NCBI GenBank assembly: GCA_030690245.1
Contig: JAUYGW010000160.1
Coordinates: 1-9,957 of the forward strand
Direction: 5' to 3'
Length of the DNA: 9,957 nucleotides
Source of the DNA: Gallionella sp.
GTDB lineage: Bacteria; Pseudomonadota; Gammaproteobacteria; Burkholderiales; Gallionellaceae
Position numbers and translations under genes: made by a program. Under the pieces are notes generated by a model that was not told the DNA's origin, did not search any database, and saw nothing but the letters and a program-made list of their open reading frames with translations. Each line of letters opens with the position of its first letter. Within the stretch, counting starts at the first letter, position 1. Positions 1 through 5,989 of this stretch are shown here, in pieces.

Positions 1-24
1 GGGCGCGATAAATCGCGCCCCTAC
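1..24. repeat. Partial REP-type palindrome at window edge
   Basis: A perfect 9-bp inverted repeat, GGGCGCGAT / ATCGCGCCC with a 2-nt loop, is followed by CTAC. Read on the minus strand it is a GTAG head plus a hairpin, the layout of REP elements linked to RAYT transposases (family knowledge). It resembles the right-hand half of the 60-bp doublets at 1771-1830 and 5690-5749. The left half, if present, lies outside the window. Confidence 0.6.
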
Positions 25-84
25 GGTGTTGCGCTATTGATAAAAAATTACACATTTCACATTACCTATTTTCAAGGAGTAAGC

Positions 85-1137
85 ATGAATACTAATTGGC
101 TGGCACAACCCTGTGCCGTATTGAACGAATCATCGCGCACAGCGGCGCTGGCGCGGCAGGAGCAACTCACCAAGCCGCCCGGCTCGCTGGGCAAGCTGGA
201 AGCCATTGCGGTGCAATTGTCCGCGTTGCAGGGCACGGCAAAACCGCAGATGGAGCGTTTGCATATCAGCATATTTGCCGCCGACCATGGCGTGGCGGCA
301 GAGGGCGTATCCGCCTTCCCGCAGGCTGTCACGGTGGAAATGGTGCGTAATTTTGCGCGCGGCGGTGCGGCGATCAGCGTGTTGGCGAAGCATTTAAATG
401 CCACGCTGGAAGTCATCAACCTCGGCACGGTGTTGCCGGTCGAGCCATTGGACAAAGTTCGCGATGAGCGCATCGCCGCCGGCACGGCCAATTTTGCGCA
501 GGGCCCGGCGATGACCGAGGAACAGTTGGCGCAGGCGATGCAAACCGGACATGCGGCGGTATTGCGCGCAAAACAGGATGGCGCGCATCTGTTCATCGGC
601 GGCGAAATGGGCATTGCCAACACCACCTCGGCAAGCGCCATTGCCTGCGCGCTGTTGCAGGAATCGCCGCAGTTGCTGGCGGGTCCCGGCACGGGACTGG
701 ACAGCAAAGGGGTGGCGCACAAGGCTGCGGTGATCCAGCGCGCGCTGGAGTTGCACCGGGCCAACCTGGCGCAACCGTTGGACGTGTTGCGCCATGTCGG
801 CGGTTTCGAAATCGCGGCGTTGGCGGGCGCCTATCTGGCCGCCGCGCAGAACGGCATGGCGGTGCTGGTGGATGGCTTCATCAGTACCGTGGCGGCTCTG
901 GCCGCCGTGCGCATCCAGCCTGATGTGCGTAACTGGCTGTTGTTTGCGCACACTTCCGCCGAGCCGGGGCATCAGCGCGTGCTCACCGCACTCGACGCGC
1001 AACCCATGTTGCAGATCGGGATGCGGCTGGGCGAGGGCAGCGGCGCGGCGACGGCGGTGCCGCTGTTGCAGCTGGCCTGCGCATTGCACAACAACATGGC
1101 GACTTTTGCCGAAGCGCAGGTATCGGGCAAACTGTAA
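85..1137 (+). CDS. cobT: Nicotinate-nucleotide--dimethylbenzimidazole phosphoribosyltransferase CobT
   Basis: This cytoplasmic enzyme moves phosphoribose from nicotinate mononucleotide to the lower-ligand base (such as 5,6-dimethylbenzimidazole), giving alpha-ribazole phosphate for the cobalamin nucleotide loop. The protein has 350 residues, normal for the family. Visible motifs are [10 protein letters not shown] (30-39), ADHGV (66-70), [10 protein letters not shown] (172-181) with E174, and [10 protein letters not shown] (313-322) with E317. E317 matches the number of the catalytic glutamate of Salmonella CobT, and E174 sits in the other acidic active-site motif. The ATG at 85 is chosen because AAGGAG lies at 74-79 just before it; the frame is open upstream to 37 but lacks a good site there. 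The stop overlaps the next gene by one base (TAATG), indicating a cobT-cobC operon. No cobalamin riboswitch fits in the 84 bases upstream. Confidence 0.96.
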   Translation: MNTNWLAQPCAVLNESSRTAALARQEQLTKPPGSLGKLEAIAVQLSALQGTAKPQMERLHISIFAADHGVAAEGVSAFPQAVTVEMVRNFARGGAAISVLAKHLNATLEVINLGTVLPVEPLDKVRDERIAAGTANFAQGPAMTEEQLAQAMQTGHAAVLRAKQDGAHLFIGGEMGIANTTSASAIACALLQESPQLLAGPGTGLDSKGVAHKAAVIQRALELHRANLAQPLDVLRHVGGFEIAALAGAYLAAAQNGMAVLVDGFISTVAALAAVRIQPDVRNWLLFAHTSAEPGHQRVLTALDAQPMLQIGMRLGEGSGAATAVPLLQLACALHNNMATFAEAQVSGKL

Positions 1138-1745
1138 TGTCCTGTCAACCGCAAATCTCTGATGGCCGTACTTGCATCGACATGCTGCGCCACGGTGAAA
1201 CACGGGCAGGCAGCGTCTATCTGGGGCGTACCGATGCGCCGCTAAGCGAGCACGGCTTCCGGCAGATGGCGGAGGCTTTACAGAATGCCCCCCGCTACCA
1301 CGCGGTGCTGAGTTCGCCGTTGGCGCGTTGCGCGGTATTCGCACAAGATTACGCGCAACAGCATGGCTTGCCGCTGCATTTTGACGCGCGTTTTCAGGAG
1401 ATAGATTTCGGCGCATGGGATGGGTGCAGTGCGGCGGAAATCGCAGCCGCCGATGCTGGCGCGCTGGAAAATTTCTGGCGCGATCCGGTTGTCTTTACGC
1501 CGCCGCAGGCGGAACCGCTGCTGTCATTCCAGGCGCGCGTGCTGGCGGCCTGGCAGGAATTACCCGCGCGCTATCCCGATCAGCGCGTGCTGCTGGTTAC
1601 GCACGGCGGGGTGATGCGCATCATTTTGTGCCATCTGCAACAGCGCCCGTTGACCGAGCTGCTCAGCCTGCCGGTGCCGCACGCTGCGCTGCATCAGGCC
1701 ATTGTGGCGCATGAACCGCAGCAAGCCGCCCCGGTCTCGGCATGA
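1137..1745 (+). CDS. cobC: Histidine phosphatase, probable alpha-ribazole phosphatase CobC
   Basis: This 202-residue protein belongs to the histidine phosphatase (phosphoglycerate mutase-like) superfamily. The RHGE motif at 18-21 carries the phospho-accepting H19. Other expected active-site parts are LSSPLAR (58-64, R64), the FQEIDFGAWDG segment (E88) and VTHGG (144-148, H146). In cobalamin synthesis CobC removes the phosphate from alpha-ribazole 5'-phosphate, the product of CobT. The superfamily is broad, so the specific substrate is inferred from the neighbours: its start codon overlaps the cobT stop (TAATG), which implies translational coupling, and cobS follows. A general sugar-phosphate phosphatase is the alternative, but the context makes CobC most likely. 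Confidence 0.88.
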   Translation: MSCQPQISDGRTCIDMLRHGETRAGSVYLGRTDAPLSEHGFRQMAEALQNAPRYHAVLSSPLARCAVFAQDYAQQHGLPLHFDARFQEIDFGAWDGCSAAEIAAADAGALENFWRDPVVFTPPQAEPLLSFQARVLAAWQELPARYPDQRVLLVTHGGVMRIILCHLQQRPLTELLSLPVPHAALHQAIVAHEPQQAAPVSA

Positions 1746-1770
1746 ACCCAGAAACCGCAATCAAGGTGTT

Positions 1771-1830
1771 TGTAGGTGCGAATTTATTCGCACATGACGC
1801 GTTGTTCGTGCGAATGAATTCGCACCTACA
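1771..1830. repeat. 60-bp REP doublet (REPIN-like), copy A
   Basis: Two REP-like hairpins face each other. The outer ends TGTAGGTGCGAATT (1771-1784) and AATTCGCACCTACA (1817-1830) are perfect 14-bp inverted repeats. Each half also folds on its own: GTGCGAAT/ATTCGCAC at 1776-1793 and again at 1808-1825, both with 2-nt loops. Each half has a GTAG head pointing outwards. Copy B is at 5690-5749, with 9 differences in 60 by hand alignment. It lies between cobC and cobS and may weaken read-through or protect mRNA ends (inference). No transposase is in the window. Confidence 0.85.
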
Positions 1831-1887
1831 CAAGCCACATAACGCTATCAATTTTCGTTACATTCATCTTCAACTGCGGTTTTTATA

Positions 1888-2646
1888 ATGAAACCTTTTT
1901 ATCCCCTGCTGCTCGCGATCCAGTTCCTCACGCAGATTCCGGTCAGTCTCAAACAGATTTATGGCGAACGCGAAGTCGGCGCGTCGCTGCTGTATTACCC
2001 GCTGGTGGGGCTGCTGCTCGGCGCATTGCTGGCCGGGCTGCACAGCCTGATGCATGGGGTGCCGGTGTTGCTGCATGCCGCCTTGTTGCTGGCGGCATGG
2101 GTGGTGATGACCGGCGCGCTGCATCTGGATGGCCTGGCCGACAGCGTGGATGCGTGGCTGGGCGGTATCGGCAATCGCGAGCGCACCATGGCGATCATGA
2201 AAGACCCGTATGCAGGCCCCGCTGCGGTGGTCGCCGTGGTGCTGGTGTTGCTGCTGAAATTCTCCGCGCTGGTCGGCCTGATGCAATGCAATAACGGCTG
2301 GGCATTATTGTGGCCGCTGCTGCTGGCGCGCAGCGCCATGCCATTGTTGTTCCTCACCACCCCTTATGTGCGCCCCTCCGGACTGGGGTCGGTGCTTGCC
2401 CGGCATGCGCCGCGCCGCGCTGTGATTATGATGTTGCTGGCCACCCTGTTGGCCGTGTTGGCCGTGTTGGGGATGCGCGGGGTCGGGCTGGTGCTGGGTT
2501 GTCTCGCCGTGTTCTGGCTGTTGCGGCGCATGATGATGGTGCGCCTCGGCGGCACCACCGGCGATACGGCGGGCGCGCTGCTCGAGTTAATGGAAACTGC
2601 GGCGCTGATTTTGTGTGTGCTGATGGATACGCGCGCCTGTTCATGA
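1888..2646 (+). CDS. cobS: Adenosylcobinamide-GDP ribazoletransferase CobS
   Basis: This integral membrane enzyme joins alpha-ribazole (or its 5'-phosphate) to adenosylcobinamide-GDP, releasing GMP and completing the nucleotide loop of adenosylcobalamin. The protein has 252 residues, close to the usual ~250. The N-terminus (FYPLLLAIQFLTQIPV) is typical of the family. HLDGLAD at 79-85 holds the conserved acidic residues D81 and D85, MKDPYAG is at 104-110, and GGTTGDTAGA at 221-230 is followed by an acidic LLELME stretch. Several hydrophobic helices fill residues 40-75, 112-160 and 178-212. The ATG at 1888 fits the family N-terminus, but no Shine-Dalgarno sequence precedes it. A short exact 9-bp tandem repeat (2449-2466) encodes LAVLAV in a helix. 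It shares a pathway with cobT and cobC but is separated from them by 142 bp and a REP doublet, so it may have its own promoter. Confidence 0.95.
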   Translation: MKPFYPLLLAIQFLTQIPVSLKQIYGEREVGASLLYYPLVGLLLGALLAGLHSLMHGVPVLLHAALLLAAWVVMTGALHLDGLADSVDAWLGGIGNRERTMAIMKDPYAGPAAVVAVVLVLLLKFSALVGLMQCNNGWALLWPLLLARSAMPLLFLTTPYVRPSGLGSVLARHAPRRAVIMMLLATLLAVLAVLGMRGVGLVLGCLAVFWLLRRMMMVRLGGTTGDTAGALLELMETAALILCVLMDTRACS

Positions 2647-2659
2647 AGTTGTCCATGAG

Positions 2660-2696
2660 TATAGTATTCGGGAGTTTGCGGACTTTCTGCTAAAGT
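2660..2696 (+). promoter_or_regulatory. Candidate -10 elements upstream of msbA
   Basis: Two possible -10 boxes lie in the 57-bp gap before msbA: TATAGT at 2660-2665 (5 of 6 to consensus) and TAAAGT at 2691-2696 (4 of 6). Neither has a convincing -35 at the right distance. If the second is used, transcription would begin at or next to the ATG at 2704, giving a leaderless message. That would agree with the lack of a Shine-Dalgarno sequence there. Confidence 0.3.
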
Positions 2697-2703
2697 GCGC
2701 GCC

Positions 2704-4452
2704 ATGAATATGACCAGCAGCCAGCTCTATTTGCGCCTCCTCGGCTACGTCAAACCTTACTGGCGCGCTTTCGCCGTCTCCCTGCTCGGCATGGTCGTGG
2801 TTGCCGCCACCGAGCCTTTGGTGCCCGCGCTGATGAAGCCCCTGCTGGACGGCACCTTCGTGCATAAAGATCAGGCGATGATGCGCATGGTGCCTGCAAT
2901 CATCATCCTGATTTTTCTGGTGCGCGGGCTGGCGACGTTCATCGGCACGTATGCGATCAACTGGGTCGGCAACAAGCTGGTGATGGATTTACGCGATGCG
3001 ATGTTCCGCAAGCTGCTCACCTTGCCGACGCACTATTACGACGACCACGCCACCGGCTCGCTGATTTCCAAGCTGACTTTCGACGTCACGCAAGTGACCA
3101 GCGCCGCGACCACGGTGGTGACCATTGCGGTGCGCGACAGCATCGTCATCATCGGGCTGCTCGGCTGGCTGTTCTATCTCAACTGGAAGCTGACGCTGCT
3201 GACGCTGCTGATGGCGCCGGTCATAGCTTTTATCATCCGCGTCATCAGCCGGCGGATGCGCACCAGCAGCCGCGACGCGCAGCGCGCGATGGGCGACATC
3301 ACGCAGGTGATCGAGGAAAGCGTTTCCGCGCACAAGGTGGTCAAGCTGTTCGGCGGGCAGCAGTACGAGAGCCAACGCTTCAATCATCAGGCCAACTGGG
3401 TGCGCCGTTATGCGATGAAACAGGCTTCGGCGGCGGCGGCGAACGTACCCATCGTGCAGATGGTCGCGGCCATCGCGCTTGCCGTGATCGTCTATCTCGC
3501 AACGCTGCAATCGCAGGCCGACGAGACCACGGTGGGCGGCTTCGTCTCGTTCATCATGGCGATGCTGATGCTGACCGCGCCGCTCAAGCGGCTGGCCGGG
3601 GTCAGCGAATATTTGCAACGCGGGCTCGCAGCGGCGGAGAGCGTATTCGCCCTGCTCGATACCGAAGGCGAAACTGACAGCGGCACGCAGACGGTAGGCA
3701 GGGTGCGCGGCGAACTGCAATTCGATCACGTGCAGTTTGCCTACGGCACGGACGGACGGCATGCGCTGCGGGACATCACGCTGCATATTCGCGCCGGGGA
3801 GAATGTCGCGCTGGTCGGCGCATCGGGCAGCGGCAAGACCACGCTGGCCAATCTGGTGCCGCGCTTCTACGTGTCGACCGGCGGGCGCATCACATTGGAC
3901 GGTCACGACACTAACGACCTGACGCTGGCCAGCCTGCGCGCCAACATCGCGCTGGTTAGCCAGGAGGTGGTGCTGTTCAACGACACGGTCGCGGCCAACA
4001 TCGCCTACGGACAAATGCGCGAAGTCGGCGAGGCGGAAATCGTCGCCGCCGCGACCGCCGCGCATGCGCTGGAATTCATCCGCGAATGGCCGGAAGGGTT
4101 GAACACGCTGGTCGGCGAACGCGGCGTGAAACTGTCCGGCGGGCAGCGCCAGCGTATCGCCATCGCGCGCGCGATCCTCAAGGATGCGCCGATCCTGATC
4201 CTCGACGAGGCGACCTCCGCGCTGGATTCCGAATCCGAACGCCACGTACAGGCCGCGCTGGAAACCTTGATGCGGGGACGCACCACATTGGTCATCGCGC
4301 ATCGCCTGTCCACCATCGAAAAGGCGGATCGGATCGTCGTGTTGCAAAAAGGCGAAATCGCCGAGATCGGCACACATCGCGAGCTGCTGGAAAAAAATGG
4401 CGTGTATGCGCAGTTGCACCGTATCCAGTTCGCGGTGACCGGCGACGCATAA
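2704..4452 (+). CDS. msbA: Lipid A export ABC transporter, permease/ATPase MsbA
   Basis: This inner-membrane homodimeric half-transporter flips core-lipid A from the cytoplasmic to the periplasmic leaflet using ATP. From the ATG at 2704 it has 582 residues, the family's usual size. The N-terminal ~310 residues form the membrane domain, and the rest is the ATPase. In the ATPase: Walker A GASGSGKTT (372-380), Q-loop Q420, signature LSGGQ (477-481), Walker B ILILDE (497-502) with catalytic E502, and switch H533. The frame also opens at a GTG at 2695, but that overlaps a possible -10, so the ATG is preferred. No clear ribosome site precedes either start. In many proteobacteria msbA is followed by lpxK; here a DUF456 gene follows after 6 bp. 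Another multidrug-type exporter is possible, but the overall match favours MsbA. Confidence 0.93.
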   Translation: MNMTSSQLYLRLLGYVKPYWRAFAVSLLGMVVVAATEPLVPALMKPLLDGTFVHKDQAMMRMVPAIIILIFLVRGLATFIGTYAINWVGNKLVMDLRDAMFRKLLTLPTHYYDDHATGSLISKLTFDVTQVTSAATTVVTIAVRDSIVIIGLLGWLFYLNWKLTLLTLLMAPVIAFIIRVISRRMRTSSRDAQRAMGDITQVIEESVSAHKVVKLFGGQQYESQRFNHQANWVRRYAMKQASAAAANVPIVQMVAAIALAVIVYLATLQSQADETTVGGFVSFIMAMLMLTAPLKRLAGVSEYLQRGLAAAESVFALLDTEGETDSGTQTVGRVRGELQFDHVQFAYGTDGRHALRDITLHIRAGENVALVGASGSGKTTLANLVPRFYVSTGGRITLDGHDTNDLTLASLRANIALVSQEVVLFNDTVAANIAYGQMREVGEAEIVAAATAAHALEFIREWPEGLNTLVGERGVKLSGGQRQRIAIARAILKDAPILILDEATSALDSESERHVQAALETLMRGRTTLVIAHRLSTIEKADRIVVLQKGEIAEIGTHRELLEKNGVYAQLHRIQFAVTGDA

Positions 4453-4458
4453 GCCGGA

Positions 4459-4950
4459 ATGGAAATCGTCACCATTCTGCTCTGGATGTTGGCTGCGCTG
4501 CTGGTGATTGCGGGTATCGCCGGTCTGGTGTTACCCGCCATTCCCGGCGCAGCCGTGATTTTTGCCGGGCTCGTTCTGGCGGCCTGGATCGAGGATTTTG
4601 CATATGCCGGAGCCGGCATATTTTCGATACTCGCCGCCCTGGTCATCCTGACTTATGTCGTGGATTTCGCCGCAAGCGTTCTGGGCGCCAAGTACTTCGG
4701 CGCATCGCGGCGCGCCATGGCAGGCGCGATGTTGGGCGCGATCTTGGGGATATTCTTCGGCTTGCCCGGCCTGTTGCTCGGCCCCTTCGCCGGCGCGGCG
4801 ATCGGCGAATTCTCCGAGCAGCGCCATCTCGGGGCGGCGGGGCGAGCCGGCTTGGGCGCCACGCTCGGGTTGGCGCTGGGCGTCGCCGTCAAACTGGCGC
4901 TGGCTTTCGCCATGCTCGCCGTGTTTGCGGCGGCGCGTTTCATGATGTAG
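4459..4950 (+). CDS. DUF456 family small membrane protein
   Basis: This 163-residue, almost wholly hydrophobic protein matches the DUF456 pattern: a first helix (about 5-25), the LPAIPGA turn (25-31), further helices near 30-45 and 54-76, and glycine/alanine-rich helices at about 85-113 and 130-163. The short hydrophilic parts are WIEDF (43-47) and GEFSEQRHLG (about 115-124). Glycine-rich packing such as GAILGIFFGLPG suggests tightly packed helices. The biochemical function of the family is unknown to me. It begins 6 bp after the msbA stop with only a weak ribosome site, so it is probably co-transcribed and perhaps translationally coupled with msbA. A role in the envelope is inferred from this only. 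No terminator is visible before the next promoter. Confidence 0.82.
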   Translation: MEIVTILLWMLAALLVIAGIAGLVLPAIPGAAVIFAGLVLAAWIEDFAYAGAGIFSILAALVILTYVVDFAASVLGAKYFGASRRAMAGAMLGAILGIFFGLPGLLLGPFAGAAIGEFSEQRHLGAAGRAGLGATLGLALGVAVKLALAFAMLAVFAAARFMM

Positions 4951-4988
4951 ATCATGGAACACTGATGCAATCCGAAATAGACTCCAAG

Positions 4989-5017
4989 TTGACGCAATAG
5001 CAGCAAAAGCCTAAATT
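4989..5017 (+). promoter_or_regulatory. Sigma70-type promoter of the peroxiredoxin gene
   Basis: TTGACG at 4989-4994 (5 of 6 to the -35 consensus) and TAAATT at 5012-5017 (4 of 6) are separated by exactly 17 bp. The predicted start near 5024 gives a leader of about 26 nt that includes the AAGGAG ribosome site at 5040-5045. I see no clear OxyR or Fur site. This makes the peroxiredoxin an independent transcription unit. Confidence 0.65.
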
Positions 5018-5050
5018 GCATTAGTCCCACCCAACCACAAGGAGATAATC

Positions 5051-5653
5051 ATGGCCGTTCTCGTCTGCAAGCCTGCCCCCGATTTCAATGCTTCCGCCGT
5101 GATGGGCAACAACGAAATCAACAATAATTTCAATTTGAAAAAGCATATCGCCGGCAAATACGCCGTGCTGTATTTTTACCCGCTGGATTTCACCTTCGTC
5201 TGCCCTTCCGAAATCATCGCGTTCGACCATCGTCTCGAAGAGTTCAAGAAGCGCAATGTCGAGGTGATCGGTGTTTCCATCGACTCGCATTTCACGCATC
5301 TGGCGTGGAAGAACACGCCCGTCGAAAAGGGCGGCATCGGGCAGGTGCGCTATCCGCTGGTGGCGGACATCAAGCACGAAATCTGCAAGGCCTACGATGT
5401 CGAGGCCGATGGCGGGGTAGCGTTCCGCGGCTCGTTCCTGATCGACCGCGCCGGCGTGGTGCGCCACCAGGTGGTGAACGACCTGCCGCTGGGGCGCAAC
5501 ATCGACGAAATGCTGCGCATGGTGGATGCACTGCAATTCACCGAGGAGCACGGCGAAGTCTGCCCGGCAGGCTGGAGCAAGGGCAAGGCGGGCATGAATG
5601 CCTCGACCGAAGGGGTGGCGAAATACCTGGCCAATCACGCCAAGGAACTGTAA
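5051..5653 (+). CDS. Typical 2-Cys peroxiredoxin (AhpC/Prx1 type)
   Basis: This cytoplasmic thiol peroxidase reduces hydrogen peroxide, organic hydroperoxides and possibly peroxynitrite. It has 200 residues. The peroxidatic cysteine is C51 within PLDFTFVCPSE (the PxxxTxxC motif, P44, T48, C51). The supporting arginine is R126 in FRGSF. The resolving cysteine is C171 in EVCPAGW. It has GGIG at 94-97, the counterpart of the GGLG loop of over-oxidation-sensitive enzymes, but ends in KYLANHAKEL without the YF motif, so it is probably a robust form (inference). Two further cysteines, C6 and C112, are not family catalytic positions. The start is fixed by AAGGAG six bases before the ATG. No ahpF is adjacent, so the reductant is probably thioredoxin. 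It stands alone behind its own promoter and is followed by repeats. Confidence 0.95.
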   Translation: MAVLVCKPAPDFNASAVMGNNEINNNFNLKKHIAGKYAVLYFYPLDFTFVCPSEIIAFDHRLEEFKKRNVEVIGVSIDSHFTHLAWKNTPVEKGGIGQVRYPLVADIKHEICKAYDVEADGGVAFRGSFLIDRAGVVRHQVVNDLPLGRNIDEMLRMVDALQFTEEHGEVCPAGWSKGKAGMNASTEGVAKYLANHAKEL

Positions 5654-5664
5654 ACCCGCCGTTT

Positions 5665-5684
5665 CGCTGCGCTTCATTACGCTT
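5665..5684. repeat. Degenerate relative of the GTAG-ended hairpin repeat
   Basis: CGCTGCGCTTCAT at 5665-5677 is identical to 5796-5808 in the hairpin repeat downstream, and TACGCTT follows in both. Here the GCGGGC between these two blocks is missing, so the hairpin cannot form. This looks like a decayed or partly deleted copy of the same repeat, 12 bases after the peroxiredoxin stop. Confidence 0.5.
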
Positions 5685-5689
5685 GCTCT

Positions 5690-5749
5690 GGTAGGGGCGA
5701 ATTTATTCGCACGTAACACTTTGTTCGGGCGAATGAATTCGCCCCTACC
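5690..5749. repeat. 60-bp REP doublet (REPIN-like), copy B
   Basis: This has the same 60-bp design as copy A: outer inverted ends GGTAGGGGCGAATT (5690-5703) and AATTCGCCCCTACC (5736-5749), with GTAG heads pointing outwards. The right half also folds alone (GGGCGAAT/ATTCGCCC). The left inner hairpin has one mismatch compared with copy A, while the outer pairing stays perfect. It could act as a transcript-end structure for the peroxiredoxin gene, but no T-run follows directly. Confidence 0.85.
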
Positions 5750-5782
5750 ACACAACCAACTGCGTTTTTTAGCGAGTAGCAA

Positions 5783-5817
5783 GTAGCCCGCATTGCGCTG
5801 CGCTTCATGCGGGCTAC
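5783..5817. repeat. GTAG-ended hairpin repeat, second family
   Basis: GTAGCCCGCAT (5783-5793) and ATGCGGGCTAC (5807-5817) form a perfect 11-bp inverted repeat around a 13-base loop containing GCTGCGC. Similar GTAGCCCG...CGGGCTAC elements are scattered in many proteobacterial genomes (general knowledge). It differs from the 60-bp doublets in sequence and in having a single hairpin. It abuts the gene remnant at 5821. Confidence 0.7.
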
Positions 5818-5820
5818 GCT

Positions 5821-5913
5821 TTCCGGGAGCCGCTCGTCGTTCTCGGCGGCATCGTGGTGACCCGCACCGTGATCGCCTTTTTTCTCAACAAGAACCTGGA
5901 AGAGTTGTCCTGA
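5821..5913 (+). pseudogene. C-terminal remnant of a small membrane-protein gene
   Basis: An open frame ends at TGA 5911-5913. From 5821 it encodes about 30 residues with protein-like character: an amphipathic start (FREPL), a hydrophobic helix (VVLGGIVVTRTVIAFFL) and a charged tail (NKNLEELS). There is no start codon with a ribosome site, and the frame runs back through the hairpin repeat to a stop at 5770. The gene therefore appears to have lost its 5' part where the repeats now lie. The helix-RT-helix-FL-x-acidic pattern recalls the end of DUF1622 membrane proteins, but the match is from memory and weak. A chance open frame cannot be excluded. Confidence 0.45.
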
Positions 5914-5929
5914 AAAACAAGCTGGCGGC

Positions 5930-5957
5930 TTGCCCTGCGGCGCAGGGCTGCTAGAAT
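5930..5957 (+). promoter_or_regulatory. Sigma70-type promoter of the symporter gene with internal palindrome
   Basis: TTGCCC (5930-5935) and TAGAAT (5952-5957; 5 of 6 to the -10 consensus) are 16 bp apart. Between and overlapping them lies GCCCTGC-GGC-GCAGGGC (5932-5948), a 7-bp perfect inverted repeat that could be an operator. The predicted start near 5964 gives a leader of about 26 nt before the ATG at 5990. Confidence 0.5.
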
Positions 5958-5989
5958 CCAGCCGTCCTTGTTCTGAGCGAGTGCCCATC

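Noticed and set aside
37..65. Possible cobT promoter: TTGATA at 37-42 with CATTAC 17 bp downstream
   Set aside because: The -35 is good but the -10 matches only 3 of 6 bases, and alternative spacings are no better. The evidence is too weak to annotate.
1..84. Cobalamin riboswitch upstream of cobT
   Set aside because: The space is too short for a full riboswitch and is largely a REP palindrome and AT-rich leader. No B12-box-like sequence is seen.
394..1416. Long minus-strand open frame opposite cobT/cobC
   Set aside because: It is a GC-rich antisense shadow with arginine/histidine-rich, low-sense translation; the plus-strand genes have clear family motifs.
1884..1889. Perfect TATAAT just before/over the cobS start codon
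   Set aside because: It overlaps the ATG at 1888, so transcription from it would begin inside the gene and miss the family-typical N-terminus. It is probably a chance match in an AT-rich leader.
2989..4419. 476-codon minus-strand open frame opposite msbA
   Set aside because: It is antisense to the conserved msbA motifs, and its translation lacks any recognisable domain; it arises from high-GC codon use.
4974..5000. Tiny 8-to-11-codon open frame between DUF456 and the peroxiredoxin gene
   Set aside because: It has no ribosome site and overlaps the predicted peroxiredoxin promoter; chance is the simplest explanation.
1871..5770. Shared CAACTGCG(G)TTTTT word after both REP doublets (near 1871-1884 and 5758-5770)
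   Set aside because: The match is short and lies at different distances from the two doublets (41 and 9 bases), so it is not clearly part of the element. It is probably coincidence.
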